From Scilla litardierei (Eukaryota; Streptophyta; Magnoliopsida; Asparagales; Asparagaceae): 64,000 nucleotides of DNA. The notes below the pieces were generated by a model. That model was not told the origin of the DNA. It ran no database searches and saw only the letters and a program-made list of their open reading frames with translations. Shown here in pieces: positions 34,355-47,157 of the stretch; within the stretch, counting starts at the first letter, position 1, and every line of letters starts with the position of its first letter. Made by a program: the position numbers and the translations under genes. Location: assembly GCA_030789695.1 (NCBI GenBank), contig CM061134.1, positions 57,667,334 to 57,731,333 on the forward strand, in the 5' to 3' direction.

Positions 34355-36085
34355 TTCTACCCACCTTAGAAATGATTCTGTCCTCAGAATCACTTATACT
34401 AATAATATTAATATCTATATAACCTTATACCTGCAACTCTCATATCTACACATAAAGATCGTTAATCATATAACTTCAATCAGTGTTCCTTAACACTTCA
34501 TCATAACTCGTCTCTCCACTGGATAATCCTACAACTAGAATCACACCCTAGCACCTGATTATAGATCCACATCATCGCCTACCAATCTTCAATCATCTCG
34601 CCCCCAATACATTCTCCATCATATCGACTCACAAGTTTATCCTCCGAGTCCAATGAACCATCAAACTACATCTATCCTTACGCCCATAATCTATTCTCCT
34701 AATCATACAAAATCTGTCTTCCTAACATCTCATCCATCTCCACATGTCGGGTTATCTCCAATGCCTTCTCATCTCAACTTAATAATCAAATCCTGACGCT
34801 TTAAATGTTCTACTCATTCTCATGATCACTCTAAATCATACTATCCCGTCCTAGCTACTCTTATCTATCACTCGTCTAAGTTTCAGATCGTTTAAGTACT
34901 CATCTATACATAATTTCATTCAATCAGAGTTCTCCATTGGGTCCTCCACACATCAGTATTATAAATAAGTCTTGGACACCTCATTCTTTTCATCCAAAGA
35001 AATCTAATCTCATATCCTTGTGTCCCAAAATCAATTAATCATCGCTATTACATATCTCATCACACACTATACCTACCCGCACACAAGATCATATAACAAT
35101 AATAGTTAATCCCAATAATATAACAAAAATAAACATAACATTTCTAAGGGAGAAAGAAGAGAAGAGAAAGGAAAACTTAAGGCCAATGACATATTTTAAA
35201 ACATTTGGAAAAAACGTGTGGAGTTGTGGTAATGGATGAGGGAGGATAATGGGGTTGTGCTCTTGTGAGCTAGTTTCAAAACTTTAAAGAATTGGTTTTA
35301 AAGAAAACAAAAGTTTGATACAGTCACATGCAGCCAAAGATAAGCTATACTATGATACGAAAGACTAAGTCTAAGGAATTGCCTGCTATGACGCTATTCA
35401 CACCTATATGAATACCATCATTCAGACAACTTCATACCTATATCACGGACCACACTGGGTATGCCACGTGACACAAGGGACATTCCGTAAGATCCTAAAG
35501 GTAACACACTCATACAGGTCCACACACTCTACCTATATACATGCACCACGACGACATCACAACCCAATAGGCCCACTACTAACTAGAGATGACATAGGCA
35601 ACTTACAAGCACTAACGTCTATACAATAGAAAGAAAACCGAAACAAAAGTGAACGAAACAAGATTCGGAAAGAACGAGCGCAGATAAGGCGAGGATAAGA
35701 AGATAGCTAGTTGGGTGGAACAAAATATTGCTCAAAATAATTAAATGAAAGAAAGAAGGGTTACGTGTAAAATACGGTATCATATACTTTTATACTTATA
35801 AAAATATGTAGAACCAGGGAGTAGTTAGTAGAAAATTACAATTTGGAAAAAGAGTTAGACGAAGGAATGAAGAGTAGGGTGAGGTAGCGATATTTTACAA
35901 ATGTAAATAGATTTATAGCAGATTTTTTTGAAATACGGATATGATGATTAGAAAACTGATATACTAAAAGTTGAAGTCTTTTTTTATAGCTCCAAAAATA
36001 TCCTAAAAGTATTGTACGATAAGTGGTTAAAGTAGATTTAATAGTATAGAAAGAAAAGAATGATACATTAAAAATGGAAATAAAG

Positions 36086-36147
<62 letters not shown>

Positions 36148-36937
36148 ATATAAACTGAAATTTGAAAGATATATGTTAGAAACATTATAAGATGGTAATT
36201 AGAGATTTTTGATGAAAAATTTTCGAAGTTCAAAGAATGCATTCAAGTTAACCGAAATCTAAGTTCACGCTTATTTTTTTTCCAAAGAATTGAAACTGGG
36301 GAAGGAATTCGAAAAAAATAATAATATTGAAAATACTTTAGAAGGATCAGGAGGCTGAATGGAAAAGATCTAACGATTAGCGACTAACGACGAACGGATC
36401 ACGTGATTCAAGGGCAAGACAAAAAAATCGAATGATCCAAACGTAAATATGACAAGGAGATGACCCATGAAGAGCCACGGTGGAATCCTACGGTCAATGA
36501 CACAGAAGTGTAATGATCAGAAAGATGCTAGAAGTCAGGGATTCTAATTATCGGGTCGTCTAGAGATCAGGAGGACTCGGCACTAAGACTTCTTAATGAG
36601 CTAGACTGTAATCAGGATCTCAGAAAAAGGTTCCTAAGAGAATCAAGGTTACGTTCTACTGGGCCCGAAGTCGATGGACCCGAGCGGAAGACTAAAAGAA
36701 AGGGCTCTAAAAATCTAACACGGTCAGAGTCAAGTGGGGGCTACTAAGGTATTCTAAGACGAAGATGACTAAATCTTAACCAAGGCGTCAAACTATCAAA
36801 CCTAGATGCCTATCTAAGTCTTCCTACCATCTAAGACTGGCAAAACATAATTTAGACTTGTACATGGATATTAAATGAATGCGGTACTCTTATTGTTCCG
36901 AACTTTTGCATGACCTGCATGGGCCACCACTAAAACC
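34355..36937 (+). other. Non-coding interior of the LARD-like element
   Basis: 2583 bp, AT-rich, without a credible ORF, zinc knuckle or polymerase motif. Contains a TA and TATG microsatellite at about 36090-36147. No recognised primer site after 34354. Confidence 0.65.
36090..36147. repeat. TA/TATG microsatellite
   Basis: About 17 TA units followed by five TATG units. Confidence 0.9.
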
Positions 36938-39864
36938 TGTCACGCCCCGCTTCCCAAAACACCGGAAGCGAAATGTGACAAGGCCCACTTAGGTCGGAGC
37001 TGTGAAGCTCGGACCCAATAAGCGTCTGTATGGGTACCATTTTAAAAATTTCAGGTTCTTGCATTTATGAAATCCGGAACAACAAAAGTACAGAAGGAAA
37101 AGAATGCATTCATTTAAAATAGAGATAATATCAAGCATATGACAAATCTAATAAAGGGAGCCTAAGCATGGCAGCAAACTGCAGAAAAGGAAATTAATAG
37201 TGCGAAGCACCCAACCTAGGCAGAGAGTAAAGTGGTGCTACTCACCCAGACTAAAAAGTAGTAACCTCTGGAAGTCCGTAACAGTGGAGAATGTCTAAGT
37301 CTGGTCCTCGTCAGGTACGTCCTCCGGGTCGACGTCCTCGGACTCCACGTACTCCGGTAAGTCTGCCTCGTCCACGAACTCCGGCTCGACACCTGACGTA
37401 CAACACCCAAGAGAAAAGGAACCGTACGTCAGGTAAAGTATATACAGAAAATGTTAGACTCTACTACAAGTGTATTTTAATTCAAAACAACGATTTACTG
37501 GTTGATTAATATGCTGGGGGTTATAACATGGCATTTAAAGAAAGTAACAGAGCAGGAAAAGTAAACACGACATGCTGTAGCCGTAGCGTGTGCTACCGAC
37601 TACGGGACTAACCTAAACGGGTCAAGATATGATGTGACAAGACAAGACAAGACAAGACAAGACACGTGTGACTCGAAGGGTTCACGCCTTACGGTTCGAG
37701 GGGGATCATACCCTCTCCCCGTGCGCACGCTCAACCCTACCCCAACCCAAGTGCACAAGACAAGTCCGTACAAGGGACCACTCACTCTAGCTTGGTGAGT
37801 GCCCTATTGCCCGCAGGCTGTGTATCCGTACAAGGGATCACTCACTCTCTTGTGAGTGCCCTATTGCCTGCAGGCTGTGTATCCATACAAGGGATCACCC
37901 ACTCACTGGTGAGTGCCCTATTGCCCGCAGGCTGTGTATCAGTACAAGGGATCACTGCCCTATTGCCCGTAGGCTGTGTATCAGTACAAGGGATCACTCG
38001 GAGAGTGCCCTATTTCCCGCAGGCTGTGTATCCGTACAAGAGATCACTCACTCACTGGTGAGTGCCCTATTGCCCACAGGCTGTGTATCCGTACAAGGGA
38101 TCACTCACTCACTGGTGAGTGCCCTATTGCCCACAAGCTGTGCATAACAAGACATGACATGACAAGACAGTGATGGTTCTTCTATGGGGTCCACACGCAC
38201 GCACACACAAGATAACCCTAAGGTGTCAAAAGTTGTTGTTGAGCTTAGACTTCATCGTCAAGTCTAAGCTGTCAAGGGACGTCCCGGACGCTATCATTTC
38301 ACGTCCGGTTCTCTTTGTTCACATTCTAACAGTTCTAGAAGTCTAAGGCCTAAACGCGACCGAAGGTGCAAGTGAGTACACTTGCCTGCAGTGGCGAGTG
38401 TGTCGTCTGTCTGGAGCGTCCCGTCGAAACGTCGCGTCAGTGATGGTCCGTCTGAAACAGTATCACGGCGATGTCAGATCGCGCTTTTTGGTCAAACCTA
38501 CTATGGTTTGTTTCTAAATTTGGCGGGACTAACCTATCAGTCAAAAATCGTGTTTTTGGTGTTTGTTCAGTCTAGATCGACGCCTACCCTATGTGCACAG
38601 AAAATAAGTCCGTTCGTTGATCTTTCCTACGGTGGGCAACATTTTACAGATGCTGAAAATAACTTTAGTTTGTGTTGACCAATCTTAGATTAGGTTTTGG
38701 TTATCTACGGTGTGGATTTTACTACTCGTTAGGGAAACCAACCTCGTGATGTCGTCCAACAAGCAGAAGTCGGGTCTGAACGGTGAAACGTCGGCGTCGT
38801 CTGGAACTCCTCGGCCACGGGTAGCCCAACGAGGTACCTCTGGACAGCAGGGTGGTGGCACGAAATCAGCGAGCTAACATCGATCCTCCTCCCGTTGCGA
38901 GTAGCGCAACGGATCTTCACGATAACGACGACGTCGGCTAAAAGTACGTGCGTGCGACAACACACGTGAACTTCGAGAGTCCAAGTGGGCCGTCGGTAGA
39001 TGAAGTTGGACCAGAGGAAGATGCTCGACCTGGTGGGTGGCCGACGGCGTGAGCATACGACGGTGGGTGGCCGTGAGAAGCTGGAGAGGATAGATTCGCG
39101 CAACGTCCGTTGTCGCACCTCTCAGCGGAATTTCAGCGACGAACAGCAAAAACGGGAAGTTGCAGAAGGTAAAGAACTTCAAGACGAATCCAACGGTAAT
39201 GGAGTTGTCACCGGGGGTGGTCGGATGTGGCTGTAAGCTGGCGGCGAAGTTCAGCTCCGTGTTCAGACGAGGATTCCGGGAGCTACAGGTGGGCTATGAG
39301 CGTGAGGAAAGTTGCAGTTGGTAGGGGGTTTCAATAGGAGTCCAACGGCGGTAGGGTGGTCGTCGTAGGTGGGTGGATGGCTAGTGGGTGCGAGTTTTCC
39401 TGGCGGTGGCGTAGATCAGTAAAATTGTCGTTACGTCGAGTTCGAGAGATGTTTCGACGAGGTAGAGATGAGGAAAGAGGGTAATGGGAGTTGGAGATGA
39501 TCGGGGAGTCAAAGAGGAGTTCGATGGTGGTGGAGATCGTCGGAGGGGGTGGCCGGAGTGGCGGCGGCGGGCGTTTTTTCGGCGGCGCACAGATCTGGGC
39601 TGGGCTGTCCTTTTGTGTGTTTTCATGGAGTTTTGAGGCTCTTTGGGAAGAGAAGAGGGAGGAGAAGAAGGTGGTGGAGGTGGTGGTCGAAGAGGGGAGG
39701 CTGGGGGCGGCCATCGGCGGCTGGAGGAGGAGCAAGGAGGCGGCCAATGGGTGTTTGCGTGGGTTGTTAACGTTTTGGCCTGGTGTTGATTTAAGAAGAT
39801 GAATTTGTGCTAAATGCATTTTAAAGAGGGGTATAGATAAGGGGTGACTAGGAGAGAGAGTGAC
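36938..39864 (+). repeat. LARD-like 3' LTR, left part
   Basis: Begins TGTCACGCCCCG. It carries seven 58-bp tandem units (37767-38143) and is interrupted after GTGAC (39860-39864) by a solo LTR. Differences from the other LTR are frequent but mostly single bases. Confidence 0.8.
37767..38143 (+). repeat. 58-bp tandem repeats, uninterrupted copy
   Basis: Seven units, CCCTATTGCCCGCAGGCTG plus CACTCACTGGTGAGTG, with two shortened units in the same order as in the other LTR. The array therefore existed before this element inserted. Confidence 0.87.
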
Positions 39865-42826
39865 TGTAACGACCCGCTCTCGGGGGCCCGTTACTTATTT
39901 GGTTTATTCGCAGGTTCCGCAGTTTACCAGTGAAATCAGCATAGCCACAACTCAGAGATGTATCACAATACCCAAACCAGCGTACAGACGTTATTACAGT
40001 CCAAATTAAAGTACAACAACAACCAGCACACTCTCTCACTAATACATGAAGGAAGTACTGAAAGGAAATACGGAAAATGAAAGTACATGGTACAACACAC
40101 ACCAACAGAAAAGTAACTAAAACTCTGCAGCCTCTGGGTCAATGTAGGCTCCACGAACTCTGGGGCAATCTCCTCGATCAGGTCTTCGTCTGCCGGTGCC
40201 ATAAATGGAACCGAAGGTAAGTCACAACAATTCTAGCGATAGAAAAAGAGGAGTGCACAAATATGGAGCAGTCTATAGTAAACAAGTGCGGAAAGTAAAG
40301 TAGGGACAGACAAGCATGCAAGTGCAATAAGTAAAGTACATCAAGTCAAGCATACAAGGGTGACAAGTAAAGTAAAGGTGACCGAGCAATGACAATAGCA
40401 ATAACCATGACGATAGCAATGACAATAGCAATAATGAGAGAAATTGTGCCTAGCCTAGTTCGTGACTTATAAAGGGTAGTACGGTAAGCAACCAAGAGTC
40501 CACCTGATATCCCGGGTTACAATCAAAACGATACTGTTCAACAAATCGATACTATTCAATACTGTTCAATACGAAGATCGGACTGGTCGCTCCCGCACTT
40601 CTGCAATTATAAGTTACCCCAAAACCCAGTGTCTGTGCAATACCATACTCTGCAATTTTACCAGCCATTAACCATTCTCACATTTCTAGTTACAATCTTT
40701 CTGTCAAGCAATGTCAATAATCTGTTCAGGTCAATAACTGTTCCGAGACTAGGTGTCAAGTCCTATGTTCATACAAGTACACTATCTATATTTCTAAGGG
40801 TAGAATTTACTGTGACTTACTATCTTCGAGATGGTGGTAGTGATCCAGGACTGGATCCAGTGTCGATGCACGAGATTTGCTACCTGTAAACACAAGAGAT
40901 AACTAGTTAGAGAATACCCTATTTTCTTATTTATTTAAGTTGAGTGTCTGATTTTAAAACTGGTTAAAACAGCGATGAAAAGGGTCCTAAATTTTTATAT
41001 AGACTATATATGATAAAAATAGTTTTACTGCAAGAGGGAATATTTTTCTGAAGTTTATAGTAATTTTTATAATTTTTAGAAACTCAAAACTAGCTTTAAA
41101 ACCCAAATTATTTAAGTGACGCGTATCTTCCGTAAATTGTTCCGGGAGAAATCCTAGTCGGAATTACTCGAATGAACAGTCAAAATGACCGTCTCGAAGT
41201 TTACTTTCACCAATAATTTTCTCACGTATTATTGTGAGTGAAAACAGCGAGTTACGATTTTTAGAATGAATTATACCTATTTAATCTTTAGGTTCAAAAA
41301 ACGATTTTGGGAAAAGTAGGCGTCTGCTCGCAGTGAGACTAGAGCCATTGGATCCGAAATATCGTTTCTGATTTTCCAGAGCTATCCCCACATTTTTCTG
41401 GGCCCTGCATATTTAGTTATGGATTTTAAACCATTAAACCCTATTAATAATTATTTAAAAATACAAAAATACGAAATATTTTCGTATTCACGTTTTTGCC
41501 ATTGGGGGAATTCCCGCTGCCGCTCGATAATTGACGGAGGGGGGGTTCTCGCGGCGGAGCGGGGGCTCGGGGCGGCGGCGTGGGCGGTCGACGGCGGGGA
41601 TCAGCGGCGAGCGGCGGGGCGGGCTCGGAGGCAGAGGCGGAAGCGGGGGGCGGGGGCGCCGTGGGGAGAGGGAGGAGGAGCACAGGGCGGGCTCCGGGCG
41701 TCTGCGCTGCGGGGCGGCGGCTCACGATGGCGAGCGGCGGTGGTTGCTGAGGCGGGAAGACGGCGGGGGCGGTGCTCGTGGCGGCCAACGGCGGCGGGCG
41801 CTGCTTCGGGCTGGGACTACGGCGGGTGAGGCGACGCTTCGGTGCATGGAGGCTGTCGTCGGAGGCGTTGCGTTGGAGGGCGTCGCCATGGTGCTCGCCG
41901 GCGGTAGGGGTGGACGAACGCGAGGGTGAGAGAGGGAGAGTGAGAAACAAAGAGAGATAGAGAGGGGAGGAGATCGGTGTGCCTGGGTTTGAAATAATAA
42001 GGGGAGAGAGGGAGATAAGAGTACTGAGGGTTGGGTTTTGTGACGTGAATTGAGGGGGAAGGAGAGAATAACATGTTGTGGGTAAATTAAATACAAAGGA
42101 TGGGTGTTTATATAGGGTTAATTAGTGGCAAACTTGTGATAACGGGTAGACAAGAAAAATAATGGGATAGGTGAGTGTTGGATCTGAATGAATTCAGATC
42201 CAACCAACAAGTCGGTTGGGTTAAAAATTAATTAGGGGAGGTAAAGTAACTCAGTTAAAAAGTGATTAGTAAAGGTGAATTGTCGTTAGCGAAATGTAAA
42301 TACTAAACCAGAGGAAATACAAACCCGTTTTCGTAAATGACTCCGAAAAATTACGAAATCATACCCACGGGATCGTATCGATGCAAGGATCGTGAATACA
42401 GGATCCGTTCTGGGATTTGAGCTACGGAAATACTAGTTTTAGGCCAAAACATTTAGAAAACGGGTGTGCGGGTTCTAGGCTGAAATGATGTCGGAAAATT
42501 ATGAAATTAATGTGGGAAGCCCTAAATGATAATAGGAGACTACTGTAGAAGTTTGAAAACATTTTGAATATGTTTGAATAGAAAATAAATTCGTCGAATC
42601 AAAACGGTAATTTTGGGAGATGAATTTTAACAGAAATGTTTTGGGCATTTGAGGAAATCTGAAATTACTGAAATACAATATAATAAGTCTAGTACTTCAA
42701 AATATTTTTACAAGAATTTTTGAAATCAGTTTTGTTAGAAAATTCTTGACTGACGTTAATAAATTAACATTTTTAAAATACGTAAAAATACGTGAAGTGA
42801 AGTGTTGAAAATTTCCGGTCGTTACA
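39865..42826 (+). mobile_element. Solo LTR (2962 bp) inside the LARD-like LTR
   Basis: Bounded by TGTAACGACC and GGTCGTTACA, a perfect 10-bp inversion, and flanked by GTGAC on both sides (39860-39864, 42827-42831). The uninterrupted sister LTR reads straight through this site at 33831-33840. No coding domain. A GC-rich segment is at 41520-41930. The start folds into nested stems (GTAACG/CGTTAC and CCCG/CGGG). TG/CA ends with a 5-bp duplication favour a solo LTR, perhaps of a chromovirus-type gypsy family, over a DNA transposon. Confidence 0.7.
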
Positions 42827-42831
42827 GTGAC

Positions 42832-43347
42832 TGAGGGGGTGTACAAGTTGGGAAAAAGTTGGGTGAGGGTAGTGGCTGAATCTTTGCCCATGATACGTAG
42901 GAGGCAAATGAGGGATTTAATTAGATTTGGTTTTAAATTTGAAATTCAAAAGATCAGTGGTTAATCAATGGTTGGAAATAGATTAGGGGATAACTTTCAC
43001 TTCGGGCATCGAAAAAATAATCCGAAAATATTGGGACGATCATGGAGAAGAGAAGTACGGGGCTACGGTATTCGATCACGTGTTACACCTACAAAAAATT
43101 ATCGTAAAATCGGGAACCGCGTATTGGTGCCAAAAGACCAAAACGCCCTTCCATTCAAAACTGTTTTACGAGGAAACGAGCCGTGAAATGACGTTCCCAA
43201 AAATTACTATAAAATTTTACACTTCCATAGGGTTACAACGGCATATCACATCGTATATACCGAAACCAAGAAAGAGCCAAATAAAATACGTGCACGAAAA
43301 AGTACGCGCACGTAGAAAATACGAACGGTTGGAAAGCGGCCGTTACA
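42832..43347 (+). repeat. LARD-like 3' LTR, right part
   Basis: Matches 33836-34354 and ends GCGGCCGTTACA. Confidence 0.8.
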
Positions 43348-43352
43348 CTAGG

Positions 43353-43764
43353 GGAGCAAAGCGTAGACGTACCTTTGCATTCTTTGGAAGAGGTAGTTTA
43401 TTTGCTTATTCAGACACAGGAGGCTATATCCCATCAATTCCAAGAGAATTTTCTTGCTCGCAGTCGACAAATTCAGCAATCCATCGAAAATCTTACTTTG
43501 ATTTCCACTTGCTTAGAAGAAACTAATTATTTTGAAATTCAATTTCAAGAATCTAATATGTGCTCTTCTTCTATTGTAGGTCCATCGAGCGAGCCATGTC
43601 ACGATGAAGTCCCAAATCAGAACATTAACATGGCTGGAAGTGTGTGCAAAGGAGATGATACGCTAGCAATTTTGGATAAACAGGAGGAGCAGACGACCAG
43701 GGGCACGTGTTTAGAGATTATCACCATGGAGCCAGAACCATTCCCTCCTCCAGTTTTTTCCTAA
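43353..43764 (+). pseudogene. G2 gag-like ORF, 3' part
   Basis: Continues 18596-18945 in frame. Reads VPLHSLEEVV, then a Gln/Glu-rich helical stretch and an acidic, Pro-ending tail, with stop TAA at 43762-43764. A further open stretch in the same frame starts at 43786. No recognised domain. Confidence 0.6.
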
Positions 43765-43785
43765 AATCATGTATCCCTCTCCCCA

Positions 43786-44115
43786 ATGACTGAGCATCAT
43801 ATCGAGAGTAGTGCATATCTTTCAGGGAGTAGTCATCAATATGCCTTAATTTATTTCACCTATTTTGATGACTACGTTTGGAATACTTTTATTGAGAAGA
43901 ATCTTAGACTAAAATGGATTGACGTGACTCATCTCTTGCAGGATACAGGTGAACATCTTATAAAGATGCTGGGAGTTACGTTGCTGGGATCCAGTTTAGT
44001 CGTTGGAGGAAGATTACTCGCCGAGGAGCGTAAGGAGCAAATTGAACAACTTCCTCCACAATTAAAGATTTGGGATCCGCCATTTGACCACGGTGTGTTC
44101 TTTCCATTAGTGTAG
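43786..44115 (+). CDS. Short ORF of G2, function unknown
   Basis: 109 codons, MTEHHIESS to FFPLV. It lies in the same frame as the preceding ORF and 21 bases after its stop, so it may be the tail of one longer protein cut by a nonsense change. The middle (IKMLGVTLLGSSLVVGG) is hydrophobic, perhaps one membrane-associated helix. I do not recognise the family. Codons are ordinary and there is no second copy in the window for comparison. Confidence 0.4.
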   Translation: MTEHHIESSAYLSGSSHQYALIYFTYFDDYVWNTFIEKNLRLKWIDVTHLLQDTGEHLIKMLGVTLLGSSLVVGGRLLAEERKEQIEQLPPQLKIWDPPFDHGVFFPLV

Positions 44116-45155
44116 TTTTTATAAGCTTTCTAGGTTGCTTGCTTTGAATAAACTCGTACCCTTTTCAACATTGAGGACAATGTCCATCTTTAGTTGGGGG
44201 TGTGTATGAGACCTTAGGATTTTTTTAAAAAAAACAGGGCAAAGAAAAGATTTAATCACTAAATCTCATCATTTAAAGCACCTTCACATTCCACAAATAC
44301 GGATGATTATACATTGATTGAGCTCTAAAAATTGTTTGTGGCTTGAGTTAATTATTTTTCCTTCATGGAAATACCGTTAATATGCTATTCATGAAAATTT
44401 TCAATTGACATGATTAATATCTCGAAATATTTTGAATTTATTTCATGCATGCTTATGTGATGAAAAAAGCTTAAGTATACACGATTTATTAGAATAGTCT
44501 TCAAATTGAAGAGGAATTTGGCCATTGTTATTAATATTTATGTTCGAAGAATGGGTGTTGAGTTGCTTACGAAAACAAACAGAAAAAAGGAGAAAAAAAT
44601 GAAGAAACATCAAAAAATGAAATGATTAAGTGTGCCACTAAATAAATAACTTGGTTGGCTCGAGAGTACAGTCCGAGGGGTCCTTTTTGGCCTAATGCCC
44701 TATTTTCGTCTGATTTGGGAGCCATTGACCGGAAACTCACTCATTTGATGGAGCGATCCAAGTTATATATTTTTCCGCAAATGTTGCTTTATGCGCGTTA
44801 AGCGGAACTGCTAAAGAAAAAGAATGGTGAATATACTAAGCAACGTCAATACCCATGACTTGAACGGTCTTTTTGAGAGGCCAATTCCTTGGAAATGAGA
44901 AGACTAGAATATAACGACGTGTTATACTTTCGCTTACGCAAAACGATGCTTGCATGTTATTTATTCAAATTAAACTAGAGAAAATACCATGTGATTGAAC
45001 TTGTGCATGGATTGTGTATATTGATGGTCTAAACCATGTTGGAAAGCGTATTATTGAGCCATGCCATAAGCGATTGATAGAATTTATTGTTTTATTAATC
45101 ATCCGTATTCATCGCTCTTTTTGCTAGGGACTAGCAAATCACTAGTTAGGTGGTG
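44116..45155 (+). other. 3' untranslated region of G2
   Basis: AT-rich, non-coding. TTGAGGACAATGTCC followed by TTAGTTGGGGGTG at 44171-44202 matches the GAGGAC plus purine-tract motif also seen before the Athila-type 3' LTR (30121-30153). No clear purine tract touches the LTR at 45156. Confidence 0.55.
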
Positions 45156-46895
45156 TGATTCGGGTTGAATATTGCATATTTAACCCTCCATTTAGCCCTA
45201 TTTTGTGCTCATATGATGCTTTATTGTTCTCTAACACGTTCGTATTTTGTATATCATTATTTATTAGAGCAAACCATTGATTTATGCACAAAGTATGAAT
45301 TTTAGTGAGTATTTCTGCATTTTTATATTTTTCATGGCTTGGTCTCGATCTCACGATTCCAACAACTATTTATTTGTATTTTTCTGAGATCTGTGCTAAT
45401 TACTGTGTATTCTTGAATGCAGATACCAATAAAATGAAAATAAAACTTGCACGAATCTTGGCACAACACGTGGCGCTCATCCATCGTTTCCCGTCCCTAT
45501 CTTACGGCTGCTACGGAGCGGGCGACGCGGCGTAATCGTAGCCGCACGATGACGATCCAACGGCTCCAAGCAATCAAGTGCAGCAGCACAAAGCGGGCGA
45601 CGTGGCTTCGTTGGGACCGTTGATGCATGATCCGACGATGGTAAGCTGAGATCACTTAGCGGCGACGTGGCTCAATAGAGACCGTTCGATCGCGATCAAA
45701 CGGACGACAGCTACCCTCATCAACGGAGCAGAGAGCGCAAATACATGGCGATGCGGCCCATTCTAGTCCGATCGATCAAGATCCAGCGGTGGAAATTCAA
45801 TGCCGAAGTCGAGTCAGATTCACGAGCAAGCGGGCGCGATTCAAACCCAGCAGCAGCGATCCGCATGCCATGTGTCGTCATCTCAGGAGATCGCGCTTGG
45901 ATCCGACGGCCTGGAATCGATACGGCTGAGTATTTGGGTTGCTGGCGCGATTTTGGAGCGGGTTTGACCCCGTTAGCACTAGGAAACCCGCAATGCTTAG
46001 TATATAACGTATTTCTAGGGGTTTGTTGGGTATTCTTGGCGTATTTGGGCGATTTTGGAGCCGATTTTTGCAGCAATTTTCTGAGAATCCAGAGAGCAAC
46101 CTGAGGGAATTTTCAGAGGCTTTTAGGAGAAAGAAGAAGGGTTTTCTTAGGCAAATAGATAGAGTATTTGGTGATATTCCTTAAACTCTATTGTGTATTT
46201 TGAATTCTAATTATTTCTATTGCTTAGAACTATGGTTATTGTGATGAAATTGTTGATTATTTTCAGTATGAGTAGCTAAATTCTCATTGTGCATGGTATG
46301 GTGTAGTTAGGGGATATGATTTGTATTCGTTTGGTTGAATTATCGTGCTAAAATTGTCACGTTGATAAAGTTGTAGTCTTTATTTTTAAATCTACTCTTC
46401 ATCTTCCAAAAGAACGTGATTTAGTAGATGATCACCTCATAAGGGTGAGTTTTGATTTCCCCAAAAGGGACTTTCATCGCTTATATTTAAAGACTAAAAC
46501 TTTAGCAACGATTGTATTGAATTTTGAGCTTTAATCCCCACAAGGGTATTTTCCGGTGAAGTGCTCTCAAAAAGAGAATTCATTAGTTATATTTAATCAA
46601 CCAAATTAATACGAATCATGGATCCTAATGAACCCATACCATGTGCATACTTCTCATATATATTTTTATACACGGAAATTTATTTGCAAGTATTGTTCAC
46701 GTACTAAAAACCACGATCAAACCCATTGAAACCATCGTCATCTTAAGTGGTTAGCCTCTTTTCGTTGACTCTCTATTTGATTTGAGCTTTGTGGTTGCAA
46801 CAGATTTTCTCCCGAGGATTCGACATCTGGACTCATAGATTATATTACTTGTACGGACTCTTTCGCTTGAGAGAAGCACATTTTTGGACTGAGTA
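45156..46895 (+). repeat. 3' LTR of G2
   Basis: 1740 bp. Full-length version, with about 430 bp (near 46393-46835) missing from the first LTR. Ends GAGTA where the first LTR ends GAGCA. The palindrome at 45690-45711 has one mismatch relative to the perfect one at 17682. Confidence 0.88.
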
Positions 46896-46900
46896 GTGAG

Positions 46901-47157
46901 TGCAGGTACTGAGAGCCAGGTGAGTGTAGAGTGGATGCTCTAGTTACAAGTTGTACCAGGCAACATTATTAATATAGTATTTGCTTTCGGGGCTGGACGT
47001 AGGTTGTGGGTGCGACCGAACAAGGGCAAATCTGTTGTGCATCTGTGATTGCTTATTGTTTACACTGCATGTGATTATAACTGTGTGTGATTTCTCGTGG
47101 TTGCACGAGAATTTTTATAAGCATATTCACCCCCTAGGCTTAGATCCAGATCCAATA
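46901..47157 (+). repeat. 3' LTR of the gag-only element, right part
   Basis: Resumes at TGCAGGTACTGAGAGCC, matching 11855 onwards of the 5' LTR, and ends ATCCAATA (5' LTR: ATCCAACA). Followed by the target duplication GTACT. Confidence 0.9.

Larger units (their letters stand above)
18946..43347 (+). mobile_element. Non-coding LTR element (LARD-like) with about 3.5-kb LTRs, interrupted twice
   Basis: Two direct repeats starting TGTCACGCCCCG and ending CGGCCGTTACA: 18946-20051 plus 31981-34354, and 36938-39864 plus 42832-43347. They enclose 2583 bp without coding sequence. Flanks are CAAGG (18941-18945) and CTAGG (43348-43352), a 5-bp target duplication with one difference. Each LTR holds a younger insertion with its own perfect duplication. 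No recognised primer site or polypurine tract at the inner borders, so classing it as an LTR element rests on the TG/CA ends, direct repeats and flanks. The LTR copies differ by several percent, more than those of the Athila-type element inside. Confidence 0.7.
17158..46895 (+). mobile_element. Gypsy element G2 (Athila/Tat type) without pol, interrupted
   Basis: Inserted in the 3' LTR of the gag-only element; GTGAG flanks it at 17153-17157 and 46896-46900. LTRs start TGATTCGGG and end GAGCA (first) or GAGTA (second). A tRNA-Asp primer site follows the first LTR. Removing the element nested at 18946-43352 leaves only about 2.3 kb of internal sequence, with one gag-like ORF and a second short ORF. 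No protease, RT or integrase, so non-autonomous. Confidence 0.88.
10101..47157 (+). mobile_element. Gag-only Sirevirus derivative (TR-GAG type), interrupted by nested elements
   Basis: Outermost element of the nest. It has two LTRs of about 2 kb (the second split at 17157/46901), a tRNA-Met-type primer site, a decayed gag and no trace of protease, integrase, RT or RNase H. Target duplication GTACT at 10096-10100 and 47158-47162. Clustered AAGGGGGAG tracts before the 3' LTR and an inverted repeat around the terminal tract (TTGTCATCA ... TGATGATAACAA) tie it to the Sireviruses. Without nested insertions it would be about 7.3 kb. LTR differences are frequent by eye, so it is older than the elements inside it. 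Confidence 0.88.

Noticed and set aside
39865..42826. DNA transposon with 10-bp terminal inverted repeats
   Set aside because: TG/CA ends and a 5-bp duplication fit a solo LTR better, and no transposase is present. Not fully excluded.
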